A stretch of 64,000 bases of DNA from positions 62,001-126,000 of the forward strand of contig NZ_JBLWTL010000001.1 of NCBI RefSeq assembly GCF_048270095.1, read 5' to 3'. Position numbers and translations under genes: made by a program. Source of the stretch: Maricaulis sp048270095 (GTDB taxonomy: Bacteria > Pseudomonadota > Alphaproteobacteria > Caulobacterales > Maricaulaceae). Below the pieces are notes generated by a model. It made no database searches. It had not been told where the DNA came from and saw only the letters and a program-made list of their open reading frames with translations. Shown one piece after another: positions 17,904 through 26,083 of the stretch (the first letter of the stretch is position 1; each line of letters starts with the position of its first letter).

Positions 17904-17961
17904 CTGTAGAAAACTCACGAAAACCCCCGGCAACAGTACTGTTTTCGTGAGTTTTCCACAG
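17904..17961. repeat. Long inverted repeat downstream of ahpD
   Basis: A perfect 16-base arm, 17909-17924, pairs with 17941-17956. With one mismatch the pairing extends to 21 bases (CTGT at the left and ACAG at the right end), around a 16-base loop. It may end ahpD transcripts, though no T-run follows the stem; the T-rich descending arm could partly substitute. It ends only about 40 bases before the next start codon. Confidence 0.7.
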
Positions 17962-17998
17962 GCCTTGCAATTCCCTATAAGCTCCGTATAATGAGCTT

Positions 17999-18301
17999 AT
18001 GTCCATGATTGATCATTCGTTCGAACATCTCCCCAAACGTACCAATCCGGAAAGCCATGCGCTCCGGGGTGGACGGACATGGTTTTCCAATCGGACGATT
18101 TCGCGCGCCCGGCATTTTGCCGACCTGCCCTGGAGCCACCTCATGGTGCCGCTGGGCGTATCGGTGGCCCTGGTGGTTAGCGGGCAAGTCCTGCTGACCG
18201 GCGACCTCGCTGCACTGGCCAATCTGCTGGGCGGTATCGGGCTGGTCTATTCGGCCCACCGCATCCTGTCGAAACTGACACTCGGCTTCGACCGCAGCTG
18301 A
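17999..18301 (+). CDS. Small membrane protein of unknown function
   Basis: The 100-residue product has a polar N-terminal half and two hydrophobic stretches, at about residues 48-66 and 70-86. The sequence before the ATG (TAATGAGCTT) lacks a strong ribosome site, so the start is uncertain. I do not recognise the family. It stands alone between an inverted repeat and the symporter gene. Confidence 0.55.
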   Translation: MSMIDHSFEHLPKRTNPESHALRGGRTWFSNRTISRARHFADLPWSHLMVPLGVSVALVVSGQVLLTGDLAALANLLGGIGLVYSAHRILSKLTLGFDRS

Positions 18302-18432
18302 CGGCGCCCGACGCATGCCGGCTCCGGCCACCCCCTTCTACCTCAGACAATTGACCGATCCGTCACAGACACTAGTGTGCGATCAGGGAAAGTCCGGCGA
18401 CGTCTGATGACGCGCCTCGGGGAGGGTATTTC

Positions 18433-19707
18433 ATGGGCTGGTGGTTCGGGATCAAACTCTGGCAGCGCGTTCTGCTTGCCCTGTTCGCGGGCGTTGCCTT
18501 CGGCGTCGCGGCGTCGCAAATCCTGGGACAGGAAGCCGCTACCCAGTGGATCGGTACGTGGGTCCAGCCGGTCGGAACCGCGTTCATCAGCCTGATCCGC
18601 ATGCTGATCGTGCCGCTGATCTTCACCACACTGGTCTCCGGCATCATCGCCATGGGTAAACCGGCCAAGCTCGGTACGCTCGGGCTGAAGACGATCGGCC
18701 TCTATCTCGTCACCACACTCTTTGCCAATATCATCGGCCTGACCTTTGGCACGATCTTCCAGCCGGGCCGCGGCGCCGATCTCGGCAATGTCGAAGCCGT
18801 TCCCGTTTCCACTGACGCGCCGTCCATCACGGACCGCCTGCTCGAAATCATCCCGACCAATCCGATCGCGGCCCTTGCCGACGGCAATGTGCTCTCGATC
18901 ATCTTCTTCTCGATCTTCCTCGGTGTCGGCATCCTCGCCACCGGCAAGGTCGGCAAGCCGGTCGCTGACCTGTTCAATTCGGCCTCCGAAGTCGTGCTCA
19001 AAATCACCCATTATGTGATGGAAGTGGCGCCCTATGGCGTCTTCGCCCTGGTCTCCTACACCGCGGCCAGCCAGGGGCTGGAATCGCTGCAATCCGTGCT
19101 GGTCCTGATCGTCGCCGTCTATCTCGGCCTGATCACCCATGCGCTGGTCACTTATGGCATCCTGGTCCGCATCGTGCTCAACCTGCCGCTGGCGCGCTTC
19201 TTCCGTGGCCTGACCGATCCGATTGCCGTCGCCTTCTCGACAGCGTCGTCTTCGGCAACCCTGCCCGTCACGATTGCCGCGGCAGAAGACAATCTCGGCA
19301 TCAAGAAGTCGGTCGCCGGTTCGGTCCTGCCGCTCGGCGCCACCATCAATATGGATGGCACCGCGCTCTATCTCGGCATTCTGGCCCTCTTCACCGCCCA
19401 GGCCTTCGGCTATGACCTGACCTTCATGAATTACGTCATGATCGCCCTGACAGCCGCCATCGTCTCGATCGGGGCCGCCGGCATTCCATCGGCCTCGCTC
19501 TTCCTGCTGGCGATCGTGCTGCAGACCTTCGACGTCTCGCCGGAACACACCGCCATCATCGTCGGCTTTATCCTGCCGGTCGACCGCATCATGGACATGG
19601 CCCGCACGGCCGTGAACGTGACCGGTGATGCCGCCGTCGCAACGGCGGTGGCCAAATGGGAAGGCGAACTCGACGAGGACGTTTTCCGGGCGCCCGCCAA
19701 GGTCTAA
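18433..19707 (+). CDS. Dicarboxylate/amino acid:cation symporter (DAACS family)
   Basis: The 424-residue membrane protein belongs to the GltP/DctA family, which imports glutamate, aspartate or C4-dicarboxylates with Na+ or H+. Visible signatures are FISLIRMLIVPLIFTTLVSG near residue 55, the Ser-rich hairpin AFSTASSSATLPVT near residue 268, and LGATINMDGTALY around residue 303. VDRIMDMARTAVNVTGD near the C-terminus binds substrate. Substrate and coupling ion cannot be read from the sequence. It is monocistronic. Confidence 0.94.
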   Translation: MGWWFGIKLWQRVLLALFAGVAFGVAASQILGQEAATQWIGTWVQPVGTAFISLIRMLIVPLIFTTLVSGIIAMGKPAKLGTLGLKTIGLYLVTTLFANIIGLTFGTIFQPGRGADLGNVEAVPVSTDAPSITDRLLEIIPTNPIAALADGNVLSIIFFSIFLGVGILATGKVGKPVADLFNSASEVVLKITHYVMEVAPYGVFALVSYTAASQGLESLQSVLVLIVAVYLGLITHALVTYGILVRIVLNLPLARFFRGLTDPIAVAFSTASSSATLPVTIAAAEDNLGIKKSVAGSVLPLGATINMDGTALYLGILALFTAQAFGYDLTFMNYVMIALTAAIVSIGAAGIPSASLFLLAIVLQTFDVSPEHTAIIVGFILPVDRIMDMARTAVNVTGDAAVATAVAKWEGELDEDVFRAPAKV

Positions 19708-19808
19708 TTGGCCAGACAGACACCGCGCCTGAATTTTTTCCGGAAACCGGTGATCCATTCTGAACCCGGCAACGTATCTTCCTTGCGTCCCAAAGCAGGA
19801 GAAGTCGT

Positions 19809-20147
19809 TTGCCCTCAATCTCGCGCCTGCTCCTGCTTGTCCCAACGCTGGTTCTGACCGCCCTGATCATCTGGGCGGTCAGGGCTGGGAATTTTGGCGC
19901 TGCCGGGGACTGGCTGACCGGCGAGCCTTGGGGCATCGTGACACTCACCGACCTGTATTTCGGCTTTTTTCTCAGCGCACTGGTGATTGGTGCGACCGAA
20001 CGGCGCTGGCTGCCAGCCCTGTTCTGGATCCTTCCCGTCTTCGTGCTCGGCAATATCTGGACCGGGCTTTGGTTTGTCTGGCGCTGGCCGGAATTGCTCA
20101 AGAGGCTGCGCCCTGCCACTGAGTCCGGACAGGCCGGTCCCGCCTGA
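19809..20147 (+). CDS. Small polytopic membrane protein of unknown function
   Basis: The 112-residue protein probably has three membrane segments (about residues 5-24, 47-62 and 68-90). The loops carry WGIVTLTDLYFGFFLSALVI and WTGLWFVWRWPELL, a Trp-rich pattern I have seen in uncharacterised DUF1475-like proteins, but I cannot confirm membership. The likely start is a TTG at 19809, with AGGAG eight bases upstream; no ATG is suitably placed. Confidence 0.65.
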   Translation: MPSISRLLLLVPTLVLTALIIWAVRAGNFGAAGDWLTGEPWGIVTLTDLYFGFFLSALVIGATERRWLPALFWILPVFVLGNIWTGLWFVWRWPELLKRLRPATESGQAGPA

Positions 20148-20246
20148 CCCGGCCCGGACCACCGAGCCTCCGGCGTGCCCAAGATCACGCTTCAATCGGG
20201 CCAATCGCCCTATAAAGCCGCCCGCGGGATCGCCCGGAAAAGTGGC

Positions 20247-20270
20247 AAAAGGTCCAATTTGAACCTTTTT
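20247..20270 (+). terminator. Candidate intrinsic terminator
   Basis: AAAAGGT at 20247-20253 pairs with ACCTTTT at 20263-20269, and the inner CAA/TTG can also pair. The arm ends in five T. It is about 100 bases after the stop of the gene at 19809. Confidence 0.5.
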
Positions 20271-20361
20271 GGGGACAAAGTTTCAGCCAATTTGGGGCCA
20301 TTATCATTCATTAACGGACTCAGGTTCGAATTTGATCAGCCGATATGTCGTGGGGACCGGT

Positions 20362-20565
20362 ATGAGCAGAACAGCGAGACACAACGGATCAGTGATCAAG
20401 TCGGCCATGCTGTGGCTGACAGTCGGCGTCATGCTGGCCTCTGTCTATGGCGCCGTCCTGGCCGCCGCACCCGACCCGCGCCCGCGCAATCTGTTTGCGG
20501 ACCCGCAGCCGGCCCCGATGATCACCGCGAGCAATGAATTTGCCGGCGAGACTGCCGACCGCTAG
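20362..20565 (+). CDS. Small exported or membrane-anchored protein, hypothetical
   Basis: The 67-residue frame starts after a GGGGA ribosome-like site. It has a basic N-terminus (MSRTARHNGSVIK), one hydrophobic segment at about residues 15-33 (signal peptide or anchor), then a short Pro-rich tail. An upstream in-frame start at 20269 is less likely. No homologue comes to mind, and it could be a chance frame, but the anchor and ribosome site together favour a real gene. Confidence 0.45.
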   Translation: MSRTARHNGSVIKSAMLWLTVGVMLASVYGAVLAAAPDPRPRNLFADPQPAPMITASNEFAGETADR

Positions 20566-20800
20566 GACCGCATGGCCCGGTTTTCCTCTCATCCAGCTTG
20601 ACTCATCGCCCGCCCGCGCGTAAACGCCGCCACTTATCACGCAAGCCTTACCGCTTGTCTTACCTGCACATCCGTCCCGGCCAGCCGGGATACGGGGGAG
20701 GCAGGCGAGATCCCCGCCCGGCGAAGTTTTCGCTCAGCGGGGTCGAATTGCTTTGCGCCTTTGGCGTGGAATTGATTGAAACAGGCAGGACCGGATACGC

Positions 20801-22324
20801 ATGTTCGACACACTGACAGACAGGCTTGGCGGCATATTCGACACACTCACCGGGCGCGGCGCGCTGTCGGAGAAGGATGTCGATGCGGCCCTGCGCGAAA
20901 TTCGCGTCGCCCTGCTGGAAGCCGATGTCGCCCTGCCGGTCGTCAAATCCGTCACCAAACAGATCCGCGAACGCGCCATTGGCGAAGACGTCATCCGTGC
21001 CGTCGCGCCGGGCCAGCAAGTCGTCAAGATCGTCCATGACGCGCTGGTCGACCTGCTCGGCGGCGATGGCGAGCCGGAAGGCCTCTATCTCGAAGGCGAG
21101 CCGCCGATTGCCATTTTGATGGCGGGTCTGCAGGGCTCGGGCAAGACCACCACCGCGGCCAAGCTCGCCAAGCGGATCACCGAGAGCCACAAGAAGAAAG
21201 TCCTGCTCGCCTCGCTCGATACGCGCCGTCCCGCCGCGATGGAGCAATTGCAGCAGCTCGCGACCCAGATCAATGTCGCCTTCCTGCCGATCGTGCCGGG
21301 CCAGAAAGCCGTCGACATTGCCAGGCGCGCGATGAGCGCCGGCCGTCTTCAGGGCTTCGACGTCGTCATTCTCGATACCGCCGGCCGCACCTCGATCGAT
21401 GAAGAAATGATGGGCGAGGCGAAAGCCATTGCCGATATCACGCGTCCGCATGAAACCCTTCTGGTCGCCGATGCACTGACCGGCCAGGATGCCGTCAATA
21501 CGGCCGCGAAATTCCATGAACGCCTGCCGCTGACCGGCCTGGTGCTGACCCGGATGGATGGTGATGGCCGCGGCGGTGCGGCGCTGTCGATGCGCCATGT
21601 CACCGGTCTGCCAATCAAATTCCTCGGTGTGTCCGAAAAGACCGATGGTCTCGACGCCTTTGATGCCCGCCGCGTCGCCGGCCGCATCCTCGGCCGCGGC
21701 GATATCGTCTCACTGGTCGAAAAGGCCAGCCAGGATATCGACCAGGCGCAAGCCGAACGCATGGCCAAGAAGATGGCCAAGGGCAAGTTCGACCTCGACG
21801 ATCTGCGCGAACAATTCAGCCAGCTCAAGAAGATGGGCGGGCTCGGTTCGATCATGGGCATGCTGCCGGGCATGAACAAGGCTGCCAAGGCGCAAGCCGC
21901 GGCCTCGGGCATGGATGACAAGATGCTGACCCGTCAGGAAGCCATCATCCTGTCGATGACGAAGGCCGAGCGCGCCAAGCCGGAAATTCTCAAGGCCAGC
22001 CGCAAGAAACGCATCGCCGCCGGTTCCGGTGTCGAAGTGGCCGACGTCAACAAGCTGATCAAGATGCACCGGCAAATGGCCGACATGATGAAAAAGGCCT
22101 CCAAGGGTGGCCGTGGCGGTCTGGCTGGCATGATGGGTGGCGGCGGCATGCCGAAAGGCATGGGCGGCCCCGCTGCCGGCGGCCAGCAGCCCTCGCTCGG
22201 CCAGATTCCCAAGGATTTCCCCGGCCTTGGATCATCCAGACCCGCTTCACCATCCGGCCTGCCCGGCCTCGGTGGCACCCCGCTCGGACCCGACGGCCTG
22301 CCGATCGGTTTCCCGAAGAAATAA
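20801..22324 (+). CDS. ffh: Signal recognition particle protein Ffh (SRP54)
   Basis: The 507-residue GTPase targets ribosome-nascent chains to the membrane together with 4.5S RNA and FtsY. It has an N domain (about residues 1-95), then a G domain with the P-loop GLQGSGKTTTAAKLA near residue 108 and the DTAGR motif near 190, with TRMDGDGRGGA further on. The Met-rich M domain (from about residue 300) contains GGLGSIMGMLPGM. The C-terminal 70 residues are a Gly/Met/Pro-rich tail, longer than in E. coli Ffh (453 residues) but common in alphaproteobacteria. It leads the ffh-rpsP-rimM-trmD-rplS cluster, 46 bases before rpsP. Confidence 0.97.
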   Translation: MFDTLTDRLGGIFDTLTGRGALSEKDVDAALREIRVALLEADVALPVVKSVTKQIRERAIGEDVIRAVAPGQQVVKIVHDALVDLLGGDGEPEGLYLEGEPPIAILMAGLQGSGKTTTAAKLAKRITESHKKKVLLASLDTRRPAAMEQLQQLATQINVAFLPIVPGQKAVDIARRAMSAGRLQGFDVVILDTAGRTSIDEEMMGEAKAIADITRPHETLLVADALTGQDAVNTAAKFHERLPLTGLVLTRMDGDGRGGAALSMRHVTGLPIKFLGVSEKTDGLDAFDARRVAGRILGRGDIVSLVEKASQDIDQAQAERMAKKMAKGKFDLDDLREQFSQLKKMGGLGSIMGMLPGMNKAAKAQAAASGMDDKMLTRQEAIILSMTKAERAKPEILKASRKKRIAAGSGVEVADVNKLIKMHRQMADMMKKASKGGRGGLAGMMGGGGMPKGMGGPAAGGQQPSLGQIPKDFPGLGSSRPASPSGLPGLGGTPLGPDGLPIGFPKK

Positions 22325-22370
22325 TCTCAAACCCGAATCCACCAGACATGAACCCGAAGGACTAGATACA

Positions 22371-22862
22371 ATGTCTCTTAAAATCCGACTGACCCGTGGC
22401 GGTACCAAGAAGCGCCCTTATTACCGTATCGTCGTTGCTGACGCCCGCGCCCCGCGCGATGGCCGTTTCATCGAAAAGATCGGCTCCTATAATCCAATGC
22501 TGCCGAAAGACGCCCAGCGCGTCGTGCTCGATCTGGAAAAGGCCAAGGCCTGGATCGCCAAGGGCGCCCAGCCAACCGATCGCGTGGGCCGCTTCATCCA
22601 TGACGCCGATGCCAGCGCCTGGGCCTGGACAGCCAGCTCCAACCCGAAAAAGGGTGAGCCAGGCCAGAAAGCCAAGGAATTGGCCACTGAAAAGGCCGAG
22701 AAGGAAGAAGCCCGCAAGGCCGCTATTGCTGAAGCCAAGGCTGCCTCCAAGGCCGCCAAGGAAGCGCCAGCCGAAGAAGCTCCTGCTGAAGACGCACCGG
22801 CTGCTGAAGCTGAAGCCGAAGCGCCTGCCGCTGAAGCTGCTGCTGAAGAAAAGTCCGAATAG
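22371..22862 (+). CDS. rpsP: 30S ribosomal protein S16 with an Ala/Glu/Pro-rich tail
   Basis: The 163-residue protein starts with the S16 core (KIRLTRGGTKKRPYYRIVVAD, then RDGRFIEKIGSYNP), which is needed for 30S assembly. From about residue 95 it continues into a Lys-rich helix and then a highly repetitive Ala/Glu/Pro tail not found in E. coli S16 (82 residues). Such tails occur in other alphaproteobacterial S16 proteins. GAAGGA lies nine bases before the ATG. Confidence 0.96.
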   Translation: MSLKIRLTRGGTKKRPYYRIVVADARAPRDGRFIEKIGSYNPMLPKDAQRVVLDLEKAKAWIAKGAQPTDRVGRFIHDADASAWAWTASSNPKKGEPGQKAKELATEKAEKEEARKAAIAEAKAASKAAKEAPAEEAPAEDAPAAEAEAEAPAAEAAAEEKSE

Positions 22863-22900
22863 GCTTTTTGCCTGTTCGCATGACAGACCGTCCTTCGCCT

Positions 22901-22927
22901 CCCCGCCCGGCCTTGTGCCGGGCGGGG
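22901..22927. other. GC-rich hairpin between rpsP and rimM
   Basis: An 11-base perfect stem (CCCCGCCCGGC at 22901-22911 with its complement at 22917-22927) has a five-base loop. No T-run follows, so it is more likely an mRNA-stabilising or attenuating structure separating the abundant S16 message from rimM than a terminator. Confidence 0.6.
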
Positions 22928-22957
22928 CTTGGCGTGGCGGCTTGAAAGACCCTTATC

Positions 22958-23509
22958 ATGACCGCAAAACCCGCCGCCGATCTCGTCTTTGTCGCTGCCA
23001 TCGCGGCGGCGCACGGCGTGCGGGGCGAGTGCAAGGTCAAGAGTTTTACCGGCGATCCGGAAGCCGCCTTCAGCTATGGCCCCTTCCTCGATGCCGCCGG
23101 CAAGGAAATCCTGCGCGCCAAACGCTGGCGCCCGGTCAAGGATGGCTGGGTTGTCGCTTTCGAGCAGGAATTGAGCCGCGAGGACGCAGCTGCGCTACGC
23201 GGCACGCAGCTCTTCGTCCCGCGCTCCGCCCTGCCAGAGCTGGATGAGGAAGAATACTACCATTCCGACCTGATCGGCCTCACCGTCCAGGGCCTCGATG
23301 GCGCGCCCATGGGCAAGCTCAAGGCCGTGCATGATTTCGGTTCCGGCGATTTGCTTGAAATCACCGGCACGCCCGATCGCACCGGCGACTGGTATCTCCC
23401 CTTCACCCGCGACTTTGTCCCCCACATCGCGCTGAAGGACGGCCTGATCACGATTGATCCGCCCGAAGAGGTGGGGTCGAAGGAAGAAGAAGCGGGCGGC
23501 GAAGGCTAA
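22958..23509 (+). CDS. rimM: Ribosome maturation factor RimM
   Basis: RimM binds S19 and helps 30S head maturation; it is normally encoded beside rpsP and trmD as here. The 183-residue protein has the N-terminal beta barrel (VAAIAAAHGVRGECKVKSF) and, after a linker, the PRC-barrel with EEYYHSDLIGLTV at about residues 95-107. The C-terminal LPFTRDFVPHIALKDG is also typical. The ribosome site is weak. The tail after residue 172 is Glu/Gly-rich. Confidence 0.95.
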   Translation: MTAKPAADLVFVAAIAAAHGVRGECKVKSFTGDPEAAFSYGPFLDAAGKEILRAKRWRPVKDGWVVAFEQELSREDAAALRGTQLFVPRSALPELDEEEYYHSDLIGLTVQGLDGAPMGKLKAVHDFGSGDLLEITGTPDRTGDWYLPFTRDFVPHIALKDGLITIDPPEEVGSKEEEAGGEG

Positions 23510-23552
23510 AGGGCCGCCGAGGCGCCAGCTTGGAAACGCAAGCGCGAGGCCG

Positions 23553-23690
23553 TCACCAGCTCCGCCCCGGACTGCGTCCGGCGCACCTCTTCCATCAAGG
23601 AAGAGGAGGGGGTTTGTGCTGACCGGCCTCGATAATCGCCCACCTCTTCCTTGATGGAAGAGGTGGCCGCGAAGCGGTCGGAGCTGGTGA
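23553..23690. repeat. Nested palindromic repeat
   Basis: A 23-base arm at 23584-23606 is a perfect inverted copy of 23643-23665, and each arm is itself a hairpin (CCTCTTCC - 5 bases - GGAAGAGG). Further out, TCACCAGCTCCG (23553-23564) pairs with CGGAGCTGGTGA (23679-23690). The whole can fold into one long cruciform or into two separate hairpins. Confidence 0.8.
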
Positions 23691-23753
23691 GGATGCCGGG
23701 CACCGGCGGTAGCCGATTTGGCGACTTATCCCCCACGCCCGACAATGATCCCA

Positions 23754-23836
23754 CGTCATCCCGGCGTACGCCGGGACCTCGACGTGGCAGGGTCGGAGCC
23801 CATGATATCGAGGTCCTGACTTTCGTCAGGATGACG
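23754..23836. repeat. Second palindromic element, CGTCATCC...GGATGACG
   Basis: The ends CGTCATCC and GGATGACG pair, and the arms (about 30 bases) match with a few differences around CCGGGACCTCGA / TCGAGGTCC. Each arm has its own hairpin: CCCGGCGTACGCCGGG at 23760-23775, and CCTGAC/GTCAGG at 23815-23830. The layout resembles the interspersed palindromic repeats scattered between genes in many alphaproteobacteria; only this one copy is obvious in the window. Confidence 0.75.
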
Positions 23837-24254
23837 AATTTTGAGTGATGTTATCCCCACCCCATCAACCGGCGCGCATACTCCAGCTGTTCCGGTTGCA
23901 CGGGAGGCGTGAGCCAGTCACTTGCGGCAATCGGGAGCGTGGAGCCCATCCGCACGGAGGCGTGACAGCCCGAGTTCCGGTGGGGCCATGATCGGGGAAG
24001 TGAGGCATTAGGGCTCGACCAATCTTCCACGGTCATTTCGAGGCAGGGCCCGCGAGGGACCTGAGTAAAACTCCACGTGTGGGACGTCACGGATGTCTCA
24101 ACTTAACTCTTGCCCTAACCGGCATTCGCCGGCGTCCCGCACACCTCCCAACACGGGGAGGACACCTCAAACCTCCAGCGGCGAGCCGCGTGGAGATTTT
24201 GGTGCACTCCCGACAACTGGCGAAGCTGCCCCATCCCTGCTACACCCCCGCGCC

Positions 24255-24992
24255 ATGACCGAAACCCCGACCCAAACTCCCTGGACCGCGACGGCCCTCA
24301 CCCTCTTCCCCGAGGCCTTCCCTGGCGTGCTTGATGTGTCGCTGATCGGGAGTGCTGCGAATCGTGGACTTTGGGCGCTTGAAGCTGTGGACATCCGGGA
24401 GTTTTCCCGTCATAAGCACCGCTCCGTTGACGATACTCCGTCTGGCGGGGGTGCTGGTATGGTGCTCCGGCCTGATGTGGCGGCAGCGGCGATCGATGCG
24501 GTGCAGTCTCGCTGGAGTGGTGAGAAACGGCCGCTGATCTATTTGACACCCCGGGGACGGCCTCTTTCTCAAGCGCGAGTGCGGGAATGGGCGGCTGGTC
24601 CCGGTATTGCCGTGTTTTGCGGACGCTTCGAAGGCCTCGATCAAAGGGTCATTGAAGCACGCGACATGGAAGAGGTCAGTGTCGGCGATGCCGTGCTGGC
24701 CGGGGGCGAAGTCGCCGCTCAGCTTCTCATCGAAGCCTGTGTGCGATTACTCCCCGGCGTGCTGGGTGACCCGGCCTCGGCCGAAGATGAGAGTTTCGAG
24801 GGCGACCTCCTTGAATATCCTCACTATACGCGACCGCGCGTTTGGGAGGACAGGGAGACACCCGAAGTGCTGCTCTCGGGGCATCATGGCCGGATCGAGG
24901 CCTGGCGCCGCGAGATGGCAGAAGAGATAACGAAGAAGCGCCGACCGGACCTTTGGTCCCGGTTCCTGGGGCGCAAGGAGAATGCGCGATGA
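24255..24992 (+). CDS. trmD: tRNA (guanine-37-N1)-methyltransferase
   Basis: TrmD methylates G37 next to the anticodon and prevents frameshifting. The 245-residue SPOUT enzyme shows TALTLFPEAFPGVLDVSLIG, then SVDDTPSGGGAGMVLRPDV. The knot follows, with GRFEGLDQRVIE and SVGDAVLAGGEVAAQLLIEACVR (the last split over residues ~130-155). I chose the ATG at 24255 because family alignments begin here; an open frame continues 54 codons upstream but is repetitive and unlike TrmD. The stop overlaps the rplS start by four bases. Confidence 0.94.
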   Translation: MTETPTQTPWTATALTLFPEAFPGVLDVSLIGSAANRGLWALEAVDIREFSRHKHRSVDDTPSGGGAGMVLRPDVAAAAIDAVQSRWSGEKRPLIYLTPRGRPLSQARVREWAAGPGIAVFCGRFEGLDQRVIEARDMEEVSVGDAVLAGGEVAAQLLIEACVRLLPGVLGDPASAEDESFEGDLLEYPHYTRPRVWEDRETPEVLLSGHHGRIEAWRREMAEEITKKRRPDLWSRFLGRKENAR

Positions 24993-25387
24993 ACACGATC
25001 CAGCAGATCGAACAAGAAGAAGCGACCCGCGTCCTCGGCGACAAGGTCCTGCCTGATTTCGCCGCTGGCGATACGCTGCGCGTTCACGTGCGCATCAAGG
25101 AAGGCGAACGCGAACGCGTCCAGGCCTATGAAGGCGTCTGCATCGCTCGCAATGGTGGGGGCCTCAATGAGAGCTACACCGTCCGCAAGATCTCCTTCGG
25201 TGAAGGCGTCGAGCGCGTTTTCCCGATGTATTCGCCCAATGTCGAGCTGATCGAAATTGTCCGCAAGGGCAAGGTTCGTCGCGCCAAGCTGTATTATCTG
25301 CGCGAACGTCGCGGCAAGTCGGCCCGGATCACCGAGCGCACCACCGGTCGTGGCATCGTCAAGCGCGAGCCAAAGAAGAAGGGCTAA
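24989..25387 (+). CDS. rplS: 50S ribosomal protein L19
   Basis: The 132-residue protein sits at the 30S-50S interface. Signatures are FAAGDTLRVHVRIKEGERER, VQAYEGVCIARNGGG, and RVFPMYSPNVELIEIVRKGK; the C-terminal KLYYLRERRGKSARI is the family's most conserved part. The start codon overlaps the trmD stop as ATGA, and AAGGAG lies upstream inside trmD, so translation is likely coupled. A strong terminator follows 24 bases after the stop. Confidence 0.97.
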   Translation: MNTIQQIEQEEATRVLGDKVLPDFAAGDTLRVHVRIKEGERERVQAYEGVCIARNGGGLNESYTVRKISFGEGVERVFPMYSPNVELIEIVRKGKVRRAKLYYLRERRGKSARITERTTGRGIVKREPKKKG

Positions 25388-25410
25388 GCCCTCTCTTCCT
25401 TACCGAACAG

Positions 25411-25445
25411 AAAACGCCCGCTGGTCAACCAGCGGGCGTTTTTTT
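25411..25445 (+). terminator. Strong intrinsic terminator of the ffh-rplS cluster
   Basis: The stem ACGCCCGCTGG (25414-25424) pairs with CCAGCGGGCGT (25429-25439) around TCAA, with A-runs before and seven T after. The pairing A-run and T-run make it potentially active on both strands. Confidence 0.95.
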
Positions 25446-25551
25446 ACGTCTTATTAACGGGTTCTGGCCGGTTTTGCGGCCCGAGTCCGGATATGCGGGT
25501 GTCCGGTCAAGCGGTTACGGCCAAACCTGCAATTCAGGACTCCCGGACCGT

Positions 25552-25959
25552 CTAGCCCTCTGAGGCCTCAATCTTGTGCATGTCCTCATCGGACAATCCG
25601 AAATGATGCCCGATTTCATGCACCAGGACATGGCTGACCAATTCGCCAAGGGTGACGGTCTCGCGCTCCGCCCATTCATCAAGAATCGGCCGGCGGAACA
25701 GGAAGACACGTGAGGCTTCCGGCGTCGGGTCGAGGCTCGATTGCTGGGTCAGATCCACGCCCATATAGAGCCCGCTCAGCTCGAACGGGTCTTCCAGCCC
25801 GACCGCCTCCAGCATTTCCGCATCGGCGAAGTCGGCAACGAAGAGCTCCACATGGCCGCACATGGCACGGTAGGCCTCGGGCAGGCCTTCCCAGGCGCCC
25901 CGCGCCAGGGTTTCAAAGTCCGACAGGGTCGGCGGCATCAGATTGGCGATTGTGGTCAT
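25552..25959 (-). CDS. Minimal zincin-like metallopeptidase family protein
   Basis: The 135-residue protein has the zinc-binding HEIGHHFGLSDED at residues 114-126 (His114, Glu115, His118 and a downstream acidic ligand). This matches the zincin_1 family of very short putative metallopeptidases. The N-terminal MTTIANLMPPTLSDFETLA is typical too. No signal peptide is present, so it acts in the cytoplasm. Its substrate is unknown. The gene is convergent with the rplS cluster and divergent from mmcB. Confidence 0.88.
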   Translation of the reverse strand: MTTIANLMPPTLSDFETLARGAWEGLPEAYRAMCGHVELFVADFADAEMLEAVGLEDPFELSGLYMGVDLTQQSSLDPTPEASRVFLFRRPILDEWAERETVTLGELVSHVLVHEIGHHFGLSDEDMHKIEASEG

Positions 25960-26057
25960 GGGGGAATATCCGGTTTTGCTGAGACGCCTCTAACCGGGAT
26001 TGCCCTCCAGTGCACGCACCAATGCCGCCGCGAACTGGCGGCAGCAACTTGTCAGGC

Positions 26058-26072
26058 GAACAAAAAACGAAC
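26058..26072. promoter_or_regulatory. LexA (SOS) box upstream of mmcB
   Basis: GAAC at 26058 and GAAC at 26069 are separated by seven bases, which reads GTTC-N7-GTTC on the other strand: the exact alphaproteobacterial LexA consensus. It ends 11 bases before the mmcB ATG, where bound LexA would block transcription. The zincin gene start is about 100 bases away and could also be affected. Confidence 0.85.
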
Positions 26073-26083
26073 AAACTGGCGGG

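Larger units (their letters stand above)
23510..24254. other. 745-base gene-free gap inside the rimM-trmD cluster
   Basis: Other genes of this cluster are separated by 95 bases or fewer, so this gap stands out. It holds two separate inverted repeats (listed separately) and a stretch at 23850-24090 with only weakly coding-like frames. The last 100 bases before trmD contain a short CCTCCC...GGGAGG-like hairpin near 24147. I see no gene, RNA or transposase remnant I can name. Confidence 0.7.

Noticed and set aside
18343..19845. 500-residue open frame on the minus strand opposite the symporter gene
   Set aside because: It mirrors the codon positions of the symporter, is extremely rich in Asp, Gly, Arg and Gln, and has no ribosome site.
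23851..24090. 79-residue frame on the minus strand in the rimM-trmD gap
   Set aside because: No ribosome site and no recognised motif; it lies in repeat-rich DNA. It could be a remnant but cannot be supported.
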